From Spirochaetota bacterium (GTDB taxonomy: Bacteria; Spirochaetota; UBA4802; JAGODF01): a DNA stretch of 54,747 bases. Of the stretch, positions 34,136 through 43,600 are shown piece by piece. The notes below the pieces were generated by a model. That model saw nothing but the letters and a program-made list of their open reading frames with translations, was not told where the DNA came from and searched no databases. The stretch lies in the NCBI GenBank assembly GCA_029974015.1, contig JARKUF010000028.1, positions 1 to 54,747 on the forward strand. The letters are read 5' to 3'. The stretch's first letter is position 1. Each line of letters starts with the position of its first letter. The translations under genes were made by a program, and so were the position numbers.

Positions 34136-34591
34136 TTAGTTCATCGTTACGGCTATCTTCCTGGGCTTCACTTCTTCGCTCTTGGGTATTTCGATGTTCA
34201 AAACACCGTCTTTGAAGTTCGCCCTGATCCCCTCCGCGTTTATCCTCTCGGGAAGGGTGACTGTTCGATGGAAGGAACCGTAGCTCCTTTCCGATACATG
34301 ATACCTCTTCTTTTCGTCTTCTTCGGTCCTTTCCGTCTTCCTTTCGCCGGATATGGAGAGGACCCCATTTTCCACGGTCACATTGATTTCCTTTTCGCTG
34401 ACGCCGGGGATATCGGCAGTGACGTGAAAGCTGTTTTCATCCTCGACAACGTCAACTCTGGGATACCATCCCTCATTGAAAATCCTTACGGGGCCTGTGG
34501 AGAAGAAATCGTTGAAAAAGCGGTCTATTTCCCCTTCATAGCATCCCAGGGGGCCATTGGTATCATTCCTTCTGGTTAATGCGATTCTCAT
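34136..34591 (-). CDS. hsp20: Small heat-shock protein Hsp20
   Basis: ATP-independent holdase that binds unfolding proteins. 151 residues from the ATG at 34591, which is preceded by AAGGAGGAC. The alpha-crystallin domain runs from WYPRVDVVEDENSFHVTADI through GVLSISGERKTERTEEDEKK to FKDGVLNIEIPKSEEVKPRK, with the conserved GVL and IEIPK strands and an IAV C-terminal anchor motif. It is first in an operon with dnaK. The control region upstream carries a perfect CIRCE, so repression by HrcA under normal conditions and induction by heat are expected. Confidence 0.95.
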   Translation of the reverse strand: MRIALTRRNDTNGPLGCYEGEIDRFFNDFFSTGPVRIFNEGWYPRVDVVEDENSFHVTADIPGVSEKEINVTVENGVLSISGERKTERTEEDEKKRYHVSERSYGSFHRTVTLPERINAEGIRANFKDGVLNIEIPKSEEVKPRKIAVTMN

Positions 34592-34620
34592 AGCTGTCCT
34601 CCTTTTGTCGTTCTTCATTG

Positions 34621-34647
34621 TTAGCACTCTATGGAGGTGAGTGCTAA
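34621..34647 (-). promoter_or_regulatory. CIRCE operator (HrcA binding site)
   Basis: A perfect inverted repeat TTAGCACTC-N9-GAGTGCTAA, 29 bases before the hsp20 start and overlapping the predicted transcription start. hrcA itself is not in the window. Confidence 0.97.
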
Positions 34648-34654
34648 CAGTAAT

Positions 34655-34683
34655 AATATACAAAGCATTTTTCGAATCGTCAA
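34655..34683 (-). promoter_or_regulatory. hsp20-dnaK promoter
   Basis: On the minus strand TTGACG (34678-34683), a 17-bp spacer and TATATT (34655-34660). CIRCE begins eight bases downstream of the -10 box, so bound HrcA would block initiation. Confidence 0.9.
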
Positions 34684-34740
34684 CATGGATCGTCCTTTTT
34701 TTTGATGATTTTTTTGAATCCGGAAAAAATCCGAAGATTT

Positions 34741-34804
34741 GGGAAAATTTAGTTTTAGAGGCCCCACTTGAGTTTTGTGACCGCCCCTAAGTATTGGAGG
34801 TTGC
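34741..34804 (+). repeat. Dispersed intergenic repeat, copy R13 (right portion)
   Basis: Contains TTTTAGAGG and then TTTTGTGACCGCCCCTAAG...ATTGGAGGTTGC, which matches the right part of R3 (GACCGCCC...TTTGAGGTTGC). It lies 90 bases ahead of the full copy R10 in the same gap. The 34684-35109 gap otherwise holds no gene. Confidence 0.5.
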
Positions 34805-34893
34805 AATATGTCTCACGAGAAAAAAATATGACTTGGTTAGTACTGAAACGTCGATTTTATCTTGACAGGAAAACTCATTTTAAATAAGAGAAA

Positions 34894-35013
34894 GCAACAT
34901 GCAAACTTAAATTAGGTTTTTTATTTCTCCTATCGGGAGGCGGAAGACCTGAGTCCTGAGTTTGCCGTTTACAATTCATGTGGACCTTGAAAATTTAATT
35001 TTTAGAGGTTCCC
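34894..35013 (+). repeat. Dispersed intergenic repeat, copy R10 (full length, hairpin decayed)
   Basis: 120 bp from GCAAC to GAGGTTCCC: AATTAGGTTTT, a decayed hairpin core, GACCTGAGTCCTGAGTTTGC, CGTTTACAATT and a well-kept second module GGACCTTGAAAATTTAA...TTAGAGGTTCCC. Located about 100 bases upstream of the outer-membrane protein gene. Confidence 0.8.
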
Positions 35014-35109
35014 TGCAGTCAGAGTTCAATTATAATACTGGCAGTAACAGTAACTTGTTGTCTTTTGTTTTAAAATTCGTTCGTACTACCAAATTATAAG
35101 GAGAGTTTT

Positions 35110-35730
35110 ATGAAAAGATTAGCGGCCTTGACCTTTGCATGCACACTCTTGGCAAGCGGCGTTCTCATGGCACAGCAGACCGCAAGCACAACGACACCCC
35201 AGCGGGCATATACCTCAGTTGGGATGCACATGCCTTTCATGTATTTTTTCTCGCCAAAAGAAGGTTCAATGGAACTTGGCGGAGTGGAGTTCAAAGCGCC
35301 CATCAGCAAGACCTTCGGCGTTGAGTTAAACATCAACAGAATCGTTGTTCCAATCAAAGAAGCCGAGCATGCGGGAGTATCTGATGTCGGTTTCGGAGAA
35401 GAGAAATATAATAATTTTCAGCTTGCCCTTCTCTATTTCATGCCCTTCAACAAGTATATCCAGGTTAAAGTTGGAGCAGAATACTATAATTACGCGGGGG
35501 GGTATATCGCGGTTATAAATACTCCAGACGATTGCGGAACTCTCTTCACCCTGTGTGAAAACTGTCAGGAAGACATGTTCGGCGTATTCGGCGGATTTAA
35601 CCTCGACGTACCTCTGTATGAAAGAATTCTTATCATGACGAGCCTCAATTATCACTATGTTTTTGGGGACCACCCGAGCATGAAAAAGGGTTATATCGAT
35701 TTTACCCTCGGTATCGGGTATCAGATATAA
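35110..35730 (+). CDS. Putative outer-membrane beta-barrel protein
   Basis: 206 residues with a signal peptide (MKRLAALTFACTLLASGVLM, cleavage after LMA) and alternating hydrophobic/aromatic strands that end in an aromatic-rich C-terminal strand (YIDFTLGIGYQI), as in outer-membrane barrels. A loop CGTLFTLCENC holds three closely spaced cysteines, unusual for a barrel and perhaps a disulfide or metal loop. A strong AAGGAGAG precedes the ATG. A hairpin terminator follows, so it is a one-gene unit. The VKOR-DsbA oxidase gene next door could oxidise such cysteines; that link is inference from adjacency only. Confidence 0.7.
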   Translation: MKRLAALTFACTLLASGVLMAQQTASTTTPQRAYTSVGMHMPFMYFFSPKEGSMELGGVEFKAPISKTFGVELNINRIVVPIKEAEHAGVSDVGFGEEKYNNFQLALLYFMPFNKYIQVKVGAEYYNYAGGYIAVINTPDDCGTLFTLCENCQEDMFGVFGGFNLDVPLYERILIMTSLNYHYVFGDHPSMKKGYIDFTLGIGYQI

Positions 35731-35816
35731 TCTTTTCGGGAGTGCGGCGCATCCCGCTCGCCGGGCCGTTTAAGCCGCGTGGGAGTTGTGGATTGCAGCT
35801 TTAGGTGAGAACGCGT

Positions 35817-35846
35817 CCCCGGTGCCTGCTTGGCACCGGGGATTTT
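35817..35846 (+). terminator. Rho-independent terminator
   Basis: CCCCGGTGCC and GGCACCGGGG form a perfect 10-bp stem around TGCTT, followed by ATTTTT. Confidence 0.92.
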
Positions 35847-35903
35847 TCTGCTTGATGTTCCCTGTGGATACTCATTAAGTTCATCAAAAATGGAGATTGC
35901 AAA

Positions 35904-37157
35904 ATGAAAATCGGCAGTGGGCTGCGGATACTTCGTTTCCTGTTCATCGCTGCGGCAGCCGCGGGAATGGCCATCTCGGGATACCTTTTGTATGCGCACC
36001 GTGTCCCTTCCGAACAAGCGTCGGCGTTGTTTAAATTCTGTTCTGTGGGAGGCTTCGATTGCGGCCTGGTGAACGAGAGCGAGTACTCTGTTTTCCTTGG
36101 TCTGCCTGTTGCGGCCTGGGGGGTCGCCTTTTATCTAACCCTGTTGCTATCTTCTATTTATCGGAATCGGACCTTTTTGGGAGCGCACATTGGATCACCG
36201 GTTGATGCGGTTGTCCTTCTGCTTTCGGCGGCCGGTGCTCTCGCCACTGTTCCGCTTTTCATTGTATCCGCATTTTTTCTTAATGCTTTTTGCCTTTATT
36301 GCGTGTTTTCATGGATTTGCAATATACTGCTTTTCATTTTTATATTGTTGGATATCATATATACGCACGGGTCTTTTTCCCCGGCAGTGCCTTTGAGAAA
36401 TTTGTTGCAGTGCTTTGCCGATTTTCGTACGCGCTCCGGACAGTTCATTATTCTTTCGGTCTTCGCCGCGCTGAGCCTCGGGCTTGCCGCGGTTCTTTCG
36501 ATCTACCCACGTGTCGGCGGCGTGGATGCCGCGCCTGGAACCGTGGTTTCCGAAGAGGAGCGCTTGCTGAATAACTTCCGCCGGGCCGTTCCCGGGGAGG
36601 TGTCCCTTGCCGGGGTGCCAGTCTTGTACGGAAACCCCCAGGGTAAAGTAACGATAGTGGAGTTTTTTAATTTTGACTGTTCCGTCTGCCGGGAGGCCTC
36701 CCGCGTTATAAAATCAGTGATGGACCTCTTTCCGGGAAAGGTGAAACTCCATATAATGCACTATCCGCTCGACGGTACATGCAACAAGAGCATCGCGAAA
36801 ATTGGGAATGGCCTTTCCTGCAAAGCGTCGATTATCGCCCTGGGACTGCAAAAGACCGGATTTTATGCGCCCTTTGTGGGCCATATTCTGGGAAGCGGGA
36901 AAGCCCTGTCCCGGGAAATAGTGCTTGATGCCCTTCGGAAGATCGATATGGATATTGTGAGATTAAAAAAGATCACCGACGAGAGGACAGCGGAGAAAAT
37001 CCTGGTCCTTCAAATGATGCAGGGGGACGCCCTTGGAATTACCGGCACACCCACATTTGTGATTAATGGGAAAACGCTCCCGGCGGGCCTGCCTCCCCCG
37101 GGGGTCCTTGAAAAACTATTGAGAATGGAGGTCGGGAGGGTTTATGGCGTGAAATGA
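35904..37157 (+). CDS. VKOR-DsbA fusion, disulfide-bond-forming membrane protein
   Basis: 417 residues. Residues about 10-200 form a vitamin K epoxide reductase domain with several membrane helices: the loop cysteines Cys46 and Cys53 (FCSVGGFDCG) and the quinone-side pair Cys130-x-x-Cys133 (FCLYCVF). Residues about 230-415 form a periplasmic thioredoxin/DsbA-like domain with active site CSVC (Cys259/Cys262) and cis-proline loop GITGTPTFVING. Such fusions oxidise cysteines of exported proteins and pass electrons to quinone. It carries both halves of a disulfide-forming pathway on one chain, replacing separate DsbA and DsbB. The start ATG at 35904 is weakly preceded by GGAG. Confidence 0.92.
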   Translation: MKIGSGLRILRFLFIAAAAAGMAISGYLLYAHRVPSEQASALFKFCSVGGFDCGLVNESEYSVFLGLPVAAWGVAFYLTLLLSSIYRNRTFLGAHIGSPVDAVVLLLSAAGALATVPLFIVSAFFLNAFCLYCVFSWICNILLFIFILLDIIYTHGSFSPAVPLRNLLQCFADFRTRSGQFIILSVFAALSLGLAAVLSIYPRVGGVDAAPGTVVSEEERLLNNFRRAVPGEVSLAGVPVLYGNPQGKVTIVEFFNFDCSVCREASRVIKSVMDLFPGKVKLHIMHYPLDGTCNKSIAKIGNGLSCKASIIALGLQKTGFYAPFVGHILGSGKALSREIVLDALRKIDMDIVRLKKITDERTAEKILVLQMMQGDALGITGTPTFVINGKTLPAGLPPPGVLEKLLRMEVGRVYGVK

Positions 37158-37216
37158 CATGCCTGCGGATATTTTACCGTTGAGGCGTCGGCGCCTGGCC
37201 CAGTGCCAAATTTATT

Positions 37217-37343
37217 GGCAATCTCTTTGAATTTTGAATTAGGTTTTCCCGATCGCAGAAGGCGGGCAGAAAAACCTAATTGCTGAATTTGCCGTCAGTT
37301 ACAATTAATGGGAACCTTGAAAATTTAATTTTTAAAGATCCCC
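37217..37343 (+). repeat. Dispersed intergenic repeat, copy R11 (full length)
   Basis: 127 bp: GGCAATCTC left terminus, AATTAGGTTTTCCC...GAAAAACCTAATT hairpin with a decayed core, GCCGTCAGTTACAATT, and the second module GGGAACCTTGAAAATTTAA...AAAGATCCCC. It lies about 55 bases before the ferredoxin-protein start. No other feature in the 37158-37396 gap. Confidence 0.82.
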
Positions 37344-37396
37344 TGTTTTAGATTTACAACTTAATATGGACCATCATGAACCGGGGAGGTATTACC

Positions 37397-38548
37397 ATGG
37401 CTGAACAGATAAGCATAGAGGAAAAATTTCAAAAAGCGGCGGGTATTGTTGTCCGTGCGGGCATGGTCCCTTTCCAGGTGACGCCCACCCTCGTGGAGAT
37501 AGTGAAGTACTATCTGGACGAGGATGATGCCGATTTTATCATACACAATTTCGCGAAGAAGACTTCCCTCTCCCACGATGAGCTGTCGGCCTCGGCGGAC
37601 ATGGATGAGGCTGCTCTCGAAAAGAAAACGGCCGCCCTCGCGAAAAAGGGCTTCATCTTCAATCAGCCCAACACCAAAGGCGTGATGGTGTACCGCATCC
37701 TGCCCCTCATCATAGTCGGGGTATTCGAGTACACCTTTATGAGCGAACTTCCTAAGGGTGAAAAATTGAAGGACTATGAGAAGATCGCCGGGCTCTACCA
37801 GACCCTGCTGGAGGAGCTGAGGGACCTCATCCAGGGGAAATATGATACTCTTCTTCCGGTGTACCAGTATCAGCCCCCCGTTGACCGCACGGTCCCGGTT
37901 TTCAGTACCGAAACCGGCAGGAAGATCGTCATCAACGCTCCTGCCCGGCCCGATGAGTGCATCGTCCCCACGAAAACCGTGGAAGAGATCATCGCGAAGT
38001 ACGACGACATCGCCGTGGGCCACTGTTTTTGTAGGAACTACACCCGGGTCCTGGGACGCCCCTGCGCGACCGGGGCCCCCTCGGAGGTCTGTTTCACTTT
38101 CGGTAAATCGGCACGCCATACCGTCAGCCAGGGCTTTGCGCGGAGGATTTCGAAGGACGAGGCAATCGACATCATGCGCCGCGCGGAGGAAGCCGGGCTT
38201 GTGCACAAGGCGTTCCATAACGGGTCGAACATCGAGAAGGAGGAAAACAGCATCTGCAACTGCTGTAAGGATTGCTGTGATATTTTCACCCTCTGGAGGA
38301 ACGGCGCAGCTCCCATGATAAACTCCACCAACTATCTCTCGGTAATTGACCCCGATGCCTGTACGGGCTGCGGGATCTGCGTGGATCGTTGTCCCATGGA
38401 CGCAATCGCGATGAAGGATGGCATTGCCGTGCGCGAGGAGGATTACTGCATAGGCTGCGGCGTTTGCGCGCGTTTCTGTCCCTCCGATGCAATTTCGCTG
38501 CAGGAGGGGATGAGGCGGGTCTGTGTGCCCCCTCCCAGATTGAGGTAA
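37397..38548 (+). CDS. Multi-cysteine ferredoxin-like protein
   Basis: 383 residues. The N-terminal 190 residues are a helical domain without metal motifs (MAEQISIEEKFQKAAGIVVR). A middle region has an unusual cysteine set (GHCFCRNYTRVLGRPC, SEVCFTFGK, then ICNCCKDCCDIF), and the C-terminal 60 residues carry two classical [4Fe-4S] motifs (CTGCGICVDRCPMDAI and CIGCGVCARFCPSDAI). The ATG at 37397 is chosen because GGGGAGG lies eight bases before it; the frame opens at 37376. It resembles electron-transfer proteins of anaerobes, and the middle cluster suggests a third metal centre. Partner enzyme not identified. Confidence 0.8.
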   Translation: MAEQISIEEKFQKAAGIVVRAGMVPFQVTPTLVEIVKYYLDEDDADFIIHNFAKKTSLSHDELSASADMDEAALEKKTAALAKKGFIFNQPNTKGVMVYRILPLIIVGVFEYTFMSELPKGEKLKDYEKIAGLYQTLLEELRDLIQGKYDTLLPVYQYQPPVDRTVPVFSTETGRKIVINAPARPDECIVPTKTVEEIIAKYDDIAVGHCFCRNYTRVLGRPCATGAPSEVCFTFGKSARHTVSQGFARRISKDEAIDIMRRAEEAGLVHKAFHNGSNIEKEENSICNCCKDCCDIFTLWRNGAAPMINSTNYLSVIDPDACTGCGICVDRCPMDAIAMKDGIAVREEDYCIGCGVCARFCPSDAISLQEGMRRVCVPPPRLR

Positions 38549-38639
38549 ACCGATTTCGAATGAGTCAGGAAACACTCCTTGTGCGGAGTTGAATTTTTTA
38601 CTTGGACCTTTGGGGAGGGCATGCCAGGGCAAAAAAAGA

Positions 38640-38668
38640 TTTACAATCACTCAGGTCTTCTTTATAGT
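38640..38668 (+). promoter_or_regulatory. Candidate promoter of the cyclase operon
   Basis: TTTACA (38640-38645), a 17-bp spacer and TATAGT (38663-38668), 60 bases upstream of the cyclase ATG. Confidence 0.6.
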
Positions 38669-38727
38669 CCAACCAGGCTGGAAAAGGCGGGGGCCTTTCC
38701 AATTACGCCAGTTTCGGGAGCGATGAC

Positions 38728-40602
38728 ATGGATAATATTTCATTCGGTTTTTTCAAACGCCTTAAAATACGGTCCAAGCTTATTTCTATCATCTCGCTAA
38801 TCATCGTCGTCTCCCTTTCCGGAATGATTTTTCTCGCCACCTTTTTTTTCAAAAGCGACACGAAAGTACGCATCGAGGAGCTGAACCTCAAACTGTCCGA
38901 CATCGCGGCGCTGAAGGTCCGCGGGGACTTCATGTCGATGACCGAAAAAATGAACCTCCTGGCTACCGCGATGCTCCAGGAGTTCCGGTCCGCGGCCCAG
39001 AAGGAGATGTTTTTAGATATCTTTTTCCGTAACGATAAGGATTTTATCGGGGTCCTTGTGGCGGAAAAATCCGGTGACAAGTTGAAAATAAGGAGGTCAA
39101 TACATAACAGGCCGTTTTTGGCGGACAATAAGATCGGCCCGGCCCTCCTCGATGAAGCGATGGGCGACGCCTCACCATCGTTCTTGCGGTCGTTCGCCGA
39201 TGAGGCCGTGCTGTACAACATGTCCGACAGGTTTAAGATGCCCGTCGTAGCGGTGGGTTTCCCCTTTCAGCGCGTCGGCGGAAAGGTTTCGTCTATCGTC
39301 GTAGGTTTCTTGAAAATGGACAAATTCCTCCAGGCTTTCAAGGGGTCGGGATATATCCAGACCTATCTGGTCAACAACGATGGGGATATCATCGCCCATT
39401 CCGACAGCAAGGTGGTCCTTTCCAGGGCCAACTACATCAATGTTCCCATCGTCAAGATGATGCTTACGAGCGGCCAGGAGAACTCCTTCAAGCGCTACCG
39501 GGACAGGGAGGGAATGTATCACTTTGGATCCTTCAAAAAAGTCGGCTTCGCGGGCGCTGGAGTCATCGCCACGGTGCCGGAAGACATCGCCCTCGCCGAG
39601 GTCTTCCGCATCCAGAGGCGGAATATACTCATCATGATAATCGTCCTTTGCGTCGCGGTCCTCATCGTCTACTTTTTCGGTAAAACCCTCACCACTCCAC
39701 TTCTGCGCCTCCTGGGGGCAACCCAGGAAATCGAGAAAGGGAATTTTCAAGTCGACATTGCCCCTTCTTCGGGCGACGAAATCGGCGAGCTTACGAGCTC
39801 CTTTGTCGCCATGGGACGGGGGCTTGAGGAACGAGAAAGGCTTAAGGAAACATTCGGGAAGTTCGTGAACAAGGAGATTGCCGACCAGGTCCTCCGGGGG
39901 GAGATCAAGCTTGGGGGTGAACGAAAGGACGTGGCGGTCTTCTTTTCCGACATCCGGTCTTTCACGGCCATTTCGGAAAAACTCGAACCGGAAGAGGTCG
40001 TCGAATTTCTCAACGAATACATGACCCGTATGGTAACCTGCGTGAACATCACAAACGGCGTCGTGGACAAGTTCATTGGCGACGCCATCATGGCGGTGTG
40101 GGGGGCCCCGATCTCCCATGGAAATGACACGGAGAACGCCATAAACGGGGCGCTTATGATGCGCAATGAGCTTATGGTGTTTAACCGCGGCAGGGGCGGA
40201 ACAAAAAAACCGATCATCCGAATCGGCTGCGGGATCAATTCCGGCCCCGTCCTGGCGGGCCAGATTGGGTCCGAAGAGAGGATGGAGTATACCGTTATAG
40301 GGGACACGGTGAACCTGGCCTCCCGTATAGAATCGCTTAACAAGCCCTTCGGCACCGACATCCTCATCTCCGTTGACGCCTGGGAAAAGGTGAAGGGGAA
40401 GTACAAAGTGGTCCCGATGCAGAAGATCAAAGTGAAGGGGAAGAGCGAGCCGCAGCAGATATACGCGGTCCTCGGAAGGACCTCGGACGCTTTGGCGCCT
40501 GCCACCCTTGAGGAGCTTAGGGAGCGCCTCGGCATTGTGTTGGAGGAAAAGCCGGAAGGCGAAGCGAGTGAAGAGGAAGTGAAATATGAAATCCTTGAAT
40601 AA
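38728..40602 (+). CDS. Membrane class III adenylate/guanylate cyclase with Cache-type sensor
   Basis: 624 residues. A first transmembrane helix (about 18-42), an extracytoplasmic Cache-like sensor (about 43-298, with FKGSGYIQTYLVNNDGDIIA), a second helix (about 299-318), a HAMP linker (about 319-372) and the catalytic domain (about 398-585). The two metal-binding aspartates are Asp408 (VFFSDIRSF) and Asp452 (FIGDAIMAVWGAP), and the transition-state pair is Asn529 and Arg533 in TVNLASRIE. It makes a cyclic nucleotide in response to an external signal. The start of the next gene overlaps its end by 17 bases, so they are an operon. The nucleotide made (cAMP or cGMP) is not settled by the motifs seen. 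Confidence 0.93.
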   Translation: MDNISFGFFKRLKIRSKLISIISLIIVVSLSGMIFLATFFFKSDTKVRIEELNLKLSDIAALKVRGDFMSMTEKMNLLATAMLQEFRSAAQKEMFLDIFFRNDKDFIGVLVAEKSGDKLKIRRSIHNRPFLADNKIGPALLDEAMGDASPSFLRSFADEAVLYNMSDRFKMPVVAVGFPFQRVGGKVSSIVVGFLKMDKFLQAFKGSGYIQTYLVNNDGDIIAHSDSKVVLSRANYINVPIVKMMLTSGQENSFKRYRDREGMYHFGSFKKVGFAGAGVIATVPEDIALAEVFRIQRRNILIMIIVLCVAVLIVYFFGKTLTTPLLRLLGATQEIEKGNFQVDIAPSSGDEIGELTSSFVAMGRGLEERERLKETFGKFVNKEIADQVLRGEIKLGGERKDVAVFFSDIRSFTAISEKLEPEEVVEFLNEYMTRMVTCVNITNGVVDKFIGDAIMAVWGAPISHGNDTENAINGALMMRNELMVFNRGRGGTKKPIIRIGCGINSGPVLAGQIGSEERMEYTVIGDTVNLASRIESLNKPFGTDILISVDAWEKVKGKYKVVPMQKIKVKGKSEPQQIYAVLGRTSDALAPATLEELRERLGIVLEEKPEGEASEEEVKYEILE

Positions 40603-43600
40603 CGACGCCCTGATGGTGGGCGTCTGCGCCCTGGTTATTTCGACCTGTTCCCTCCTGCTTTTTCTCGACTTCACTTCCAGGATTGAAGCCGGTGACGCCG
40701 AACAAATCGGGACTATCACTTTCAAGAAAAGGGTTTCCCAACGAAAGTACGGCGCCCAGGTGATATGGGAGGATATTGAGCAGAATGCCCCGGTCTACTT
40801 AAACGATTCCCTGCGGACCTCGGAAATGTCGGAGGCCGTGGTGAAACTCAAGGACGGCACCTCCATTGAGCTCGATGAGAGCAGCATGATCGTTCTGTCG
40901 GAGTCCTCCGGGGCCATCAACATCAACTTTGCCCAGGGCACCATGTATGCCCGCCGCGGCGCCGCGGAGGGCGGGGAAGCCCCGAGAGTGAACATCGTCT
41001 CCGGGGGGGCCACAGTCTCGATTGAACAGAGCGATGTGAAATTCTCAAAGAGCGAGGACCGTGAACTGGATCTTACTGTGTCCAGAGGGACCGCGGTAAT
41101 CAAGGCCGGTGGAGAGGAGAAAGTCCTCTTGATGAACCAGAGAGCGGTGATCTCCCCGGACGCCAGAGAGGCCCGAATACGGGAAGTCAAACTCAAGCTT
41201 CTTTCTCCCGAGCCGAACAGGTTTTTTATTACCAGGGAACCCCGCCAGACCGTGGGTTTTTCGTGGGAACCCGCGGGGGAAGTGTACTTCGAGCTGTCGC
41301 GTGAGCGTAATTTTGGCGCCGTGGTGGCGCGCCGCAGTGTGAAGGGGGAAAGCGTCACGGAGACCGTGACCGAAGGGGAATATTACTGGCGTCTTAAATC
41401 CTCCGGAGAGGCGGGAGGCCCGCCCGAATACAGTGATACGCGGAAAATACACGTCATCGCCGACAGGCCGGTTGCACTTGCGTATCCCGGAGATAACGCC
41501 ATCATCCATTACCAGACCCGTCCGCCCCTGATCAGCTTCAGTTGGGGAAAGAACGATATCGCCACCGGGTACGTATTGGAGATAGCAGGTGACCGGGACT
41601 TCACAAAAAAAATAGCTTCCGTCACAACAGGCCTGACGGGCCTCACCGTAGACATCCTCCCTGCCGGCACTTACTTCTGGCGCGTGAACACGCGGACAGG
41701 TTTTGGGGACTTGTCGTACTCGGGGACCAGCGAGGTGCGACGCCTGGTGGTGGGCGAAAAGGCGGCGACCGAAAAAATCGAGCTCATCAGCCCGCCGGAG
41801 GGGGCCGTCTTCAGCGGGCACCAGGCCAGGAGCAGGGGAATCATCTACAGTTGGAAACTGGCGGACCAGGGAGGACGTTATGAACTTCGTATTGCACGGG
41901 ACAGGGGTTTTACAAACATGGTCCACCAAGAAATTGTCACCGGAAATTTTACCGCTTTGATACGGGACTACGAAGCGGGAGCGTATTATTGGAAAGTGCG
42001 GCCCGTGGTTGGCGAAGGCGGAGGGGCCGAGTATACGCCGGCGCGTAGTTTCAGCGTACTTGTCGGGGAGGGGATAAGGCTTCTTTCTCCGGTCGATTCT
42101 TTCGAGACGCAACCGCCCGGGGGACAGTCGTCCGTTGACCTTGCTTTCGCTTGGACGAAGAGCCCCATCATTGGGAGATACCTTTTTGAGCTTTCGAAGG
42201 ACGCCGGTTTTACCCGGATGATGCGGCGTGAAACCCTCACGGCGGAGGAATTCAAAGTACGGGCCGTGGCGCCCGGGGCCTACTTTTGGCGGGTCAGCGT
42301 CCTCGATTCCGATGACGCCGAGCTTTTTAAAAGTACCGTGGGGTCCATCCGGGTGAAGGAAGGAGAACCGGCGCCCCGGAAAGGCGCCGTGGCGGTGTTT
42401 TCCTCTCACCCGCGGGGGGCCGTATATATCAATGGAAAACTCCTGGGATACGGCGCCGTGACCGCCCGGCCGGATCCGGGGGCCGTGAGCGTTGTCATTG
42501 TAGCGCCGGGATACCGGCGATTTGAGAAAAACCTGGTCCTTGGGCCAGGCGAGAAGCGGGAATTGCGCGCCGAGCTTGAACTTCTGGAAAGGCGTCCCGT
42601 AGTCAAGACCGTTGAGGAAATTTCACCTATGGTCAGGATGAGTACGCCCCCCGGCGTCCCCCTTGCGGCCAAGCCTCTGGTCCGGAAAAATTTGATCATC
42701 ACAGCCTCGGCCGGGGGAATGATTACCGGCTCACCCGTGGACGGCGGCCCCGGGTGGACGGCAAACCTGAAAAGCAGGATAGAGTCGACCCCTGTTGGCG
42801 ATGAAGGGGCGGTCTACGTGGCAACGTCACAAGGAGAGCTCGTGAAGATTGACGAAATGAGCGGCAAGGTGGCATGGAAGAAAAACGTTGACGGCCCCGT
42901 TCTTTTCTCCTCCAGGCCTCTTTTTGCAGAGGGGAATATAATCGTGGCCACGAGCTTCGGCAATGTATCGACCTTTACTCCGAAGGGGCGATTAGTGTGG
43001 AAGAAAAAACTGGGCGGCGGTGTATTTTGCTCTCCGTCGTATCACGGCGGCATCGTGTACGTGGGGACCGAGGACCGCAAGCTCCACGCACTGCGTGCGA
43101 AGGACGGAGGGGAAATCTGGAAATTTTCAATGGACAGCCGCATGGTGGCATCTTCTCCCCTCGTGCACCGTAATTTGGTCTATGCCGGCTGCTACAGCGG
43201 CTCATTCTTTGCCGTCAATATTGGAGATGGAAGTATGAAGTGGCTCTTCAAGGCCAGGGGGCCTATTCTGACAAGTCCCGTCGCCATAAATACAATGGTG
43301 TACTTCGGTTCCCTTGACGGCAGGCTCTACGCGCTCGACTCCGATAGCGGACGACTCAGATGGTCGTACAATACAGGCCAGAAAATCATGATCGACCCCG
43401 CGGCGGTCAATGGAAAAATGTATCTTATTGGCGAAAAGACCTTCCATGTGGTGGACGCAACGGGAGGGTCCCTCGTATGGAAGGTAAATTTCGACAGCCC
43501 AATAAAGACGCCCCCCTCTACAATGGGGGAGGATGTACTTTTTGGCCTTGAGAACGGGGATGTGGTGTCGCTGAATCCGGAGAAGAAGCGGATAAACCGA

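Noticed and set aside
39172..40725. Minus-strand open frame of 517 codons over the cyclase
   Set aside because: Antisense of a certain gene, with no domain and no start signals. The same applies to the minus-strand frame at 41045-42409 over the FecR/PEGA/PQQ gene.
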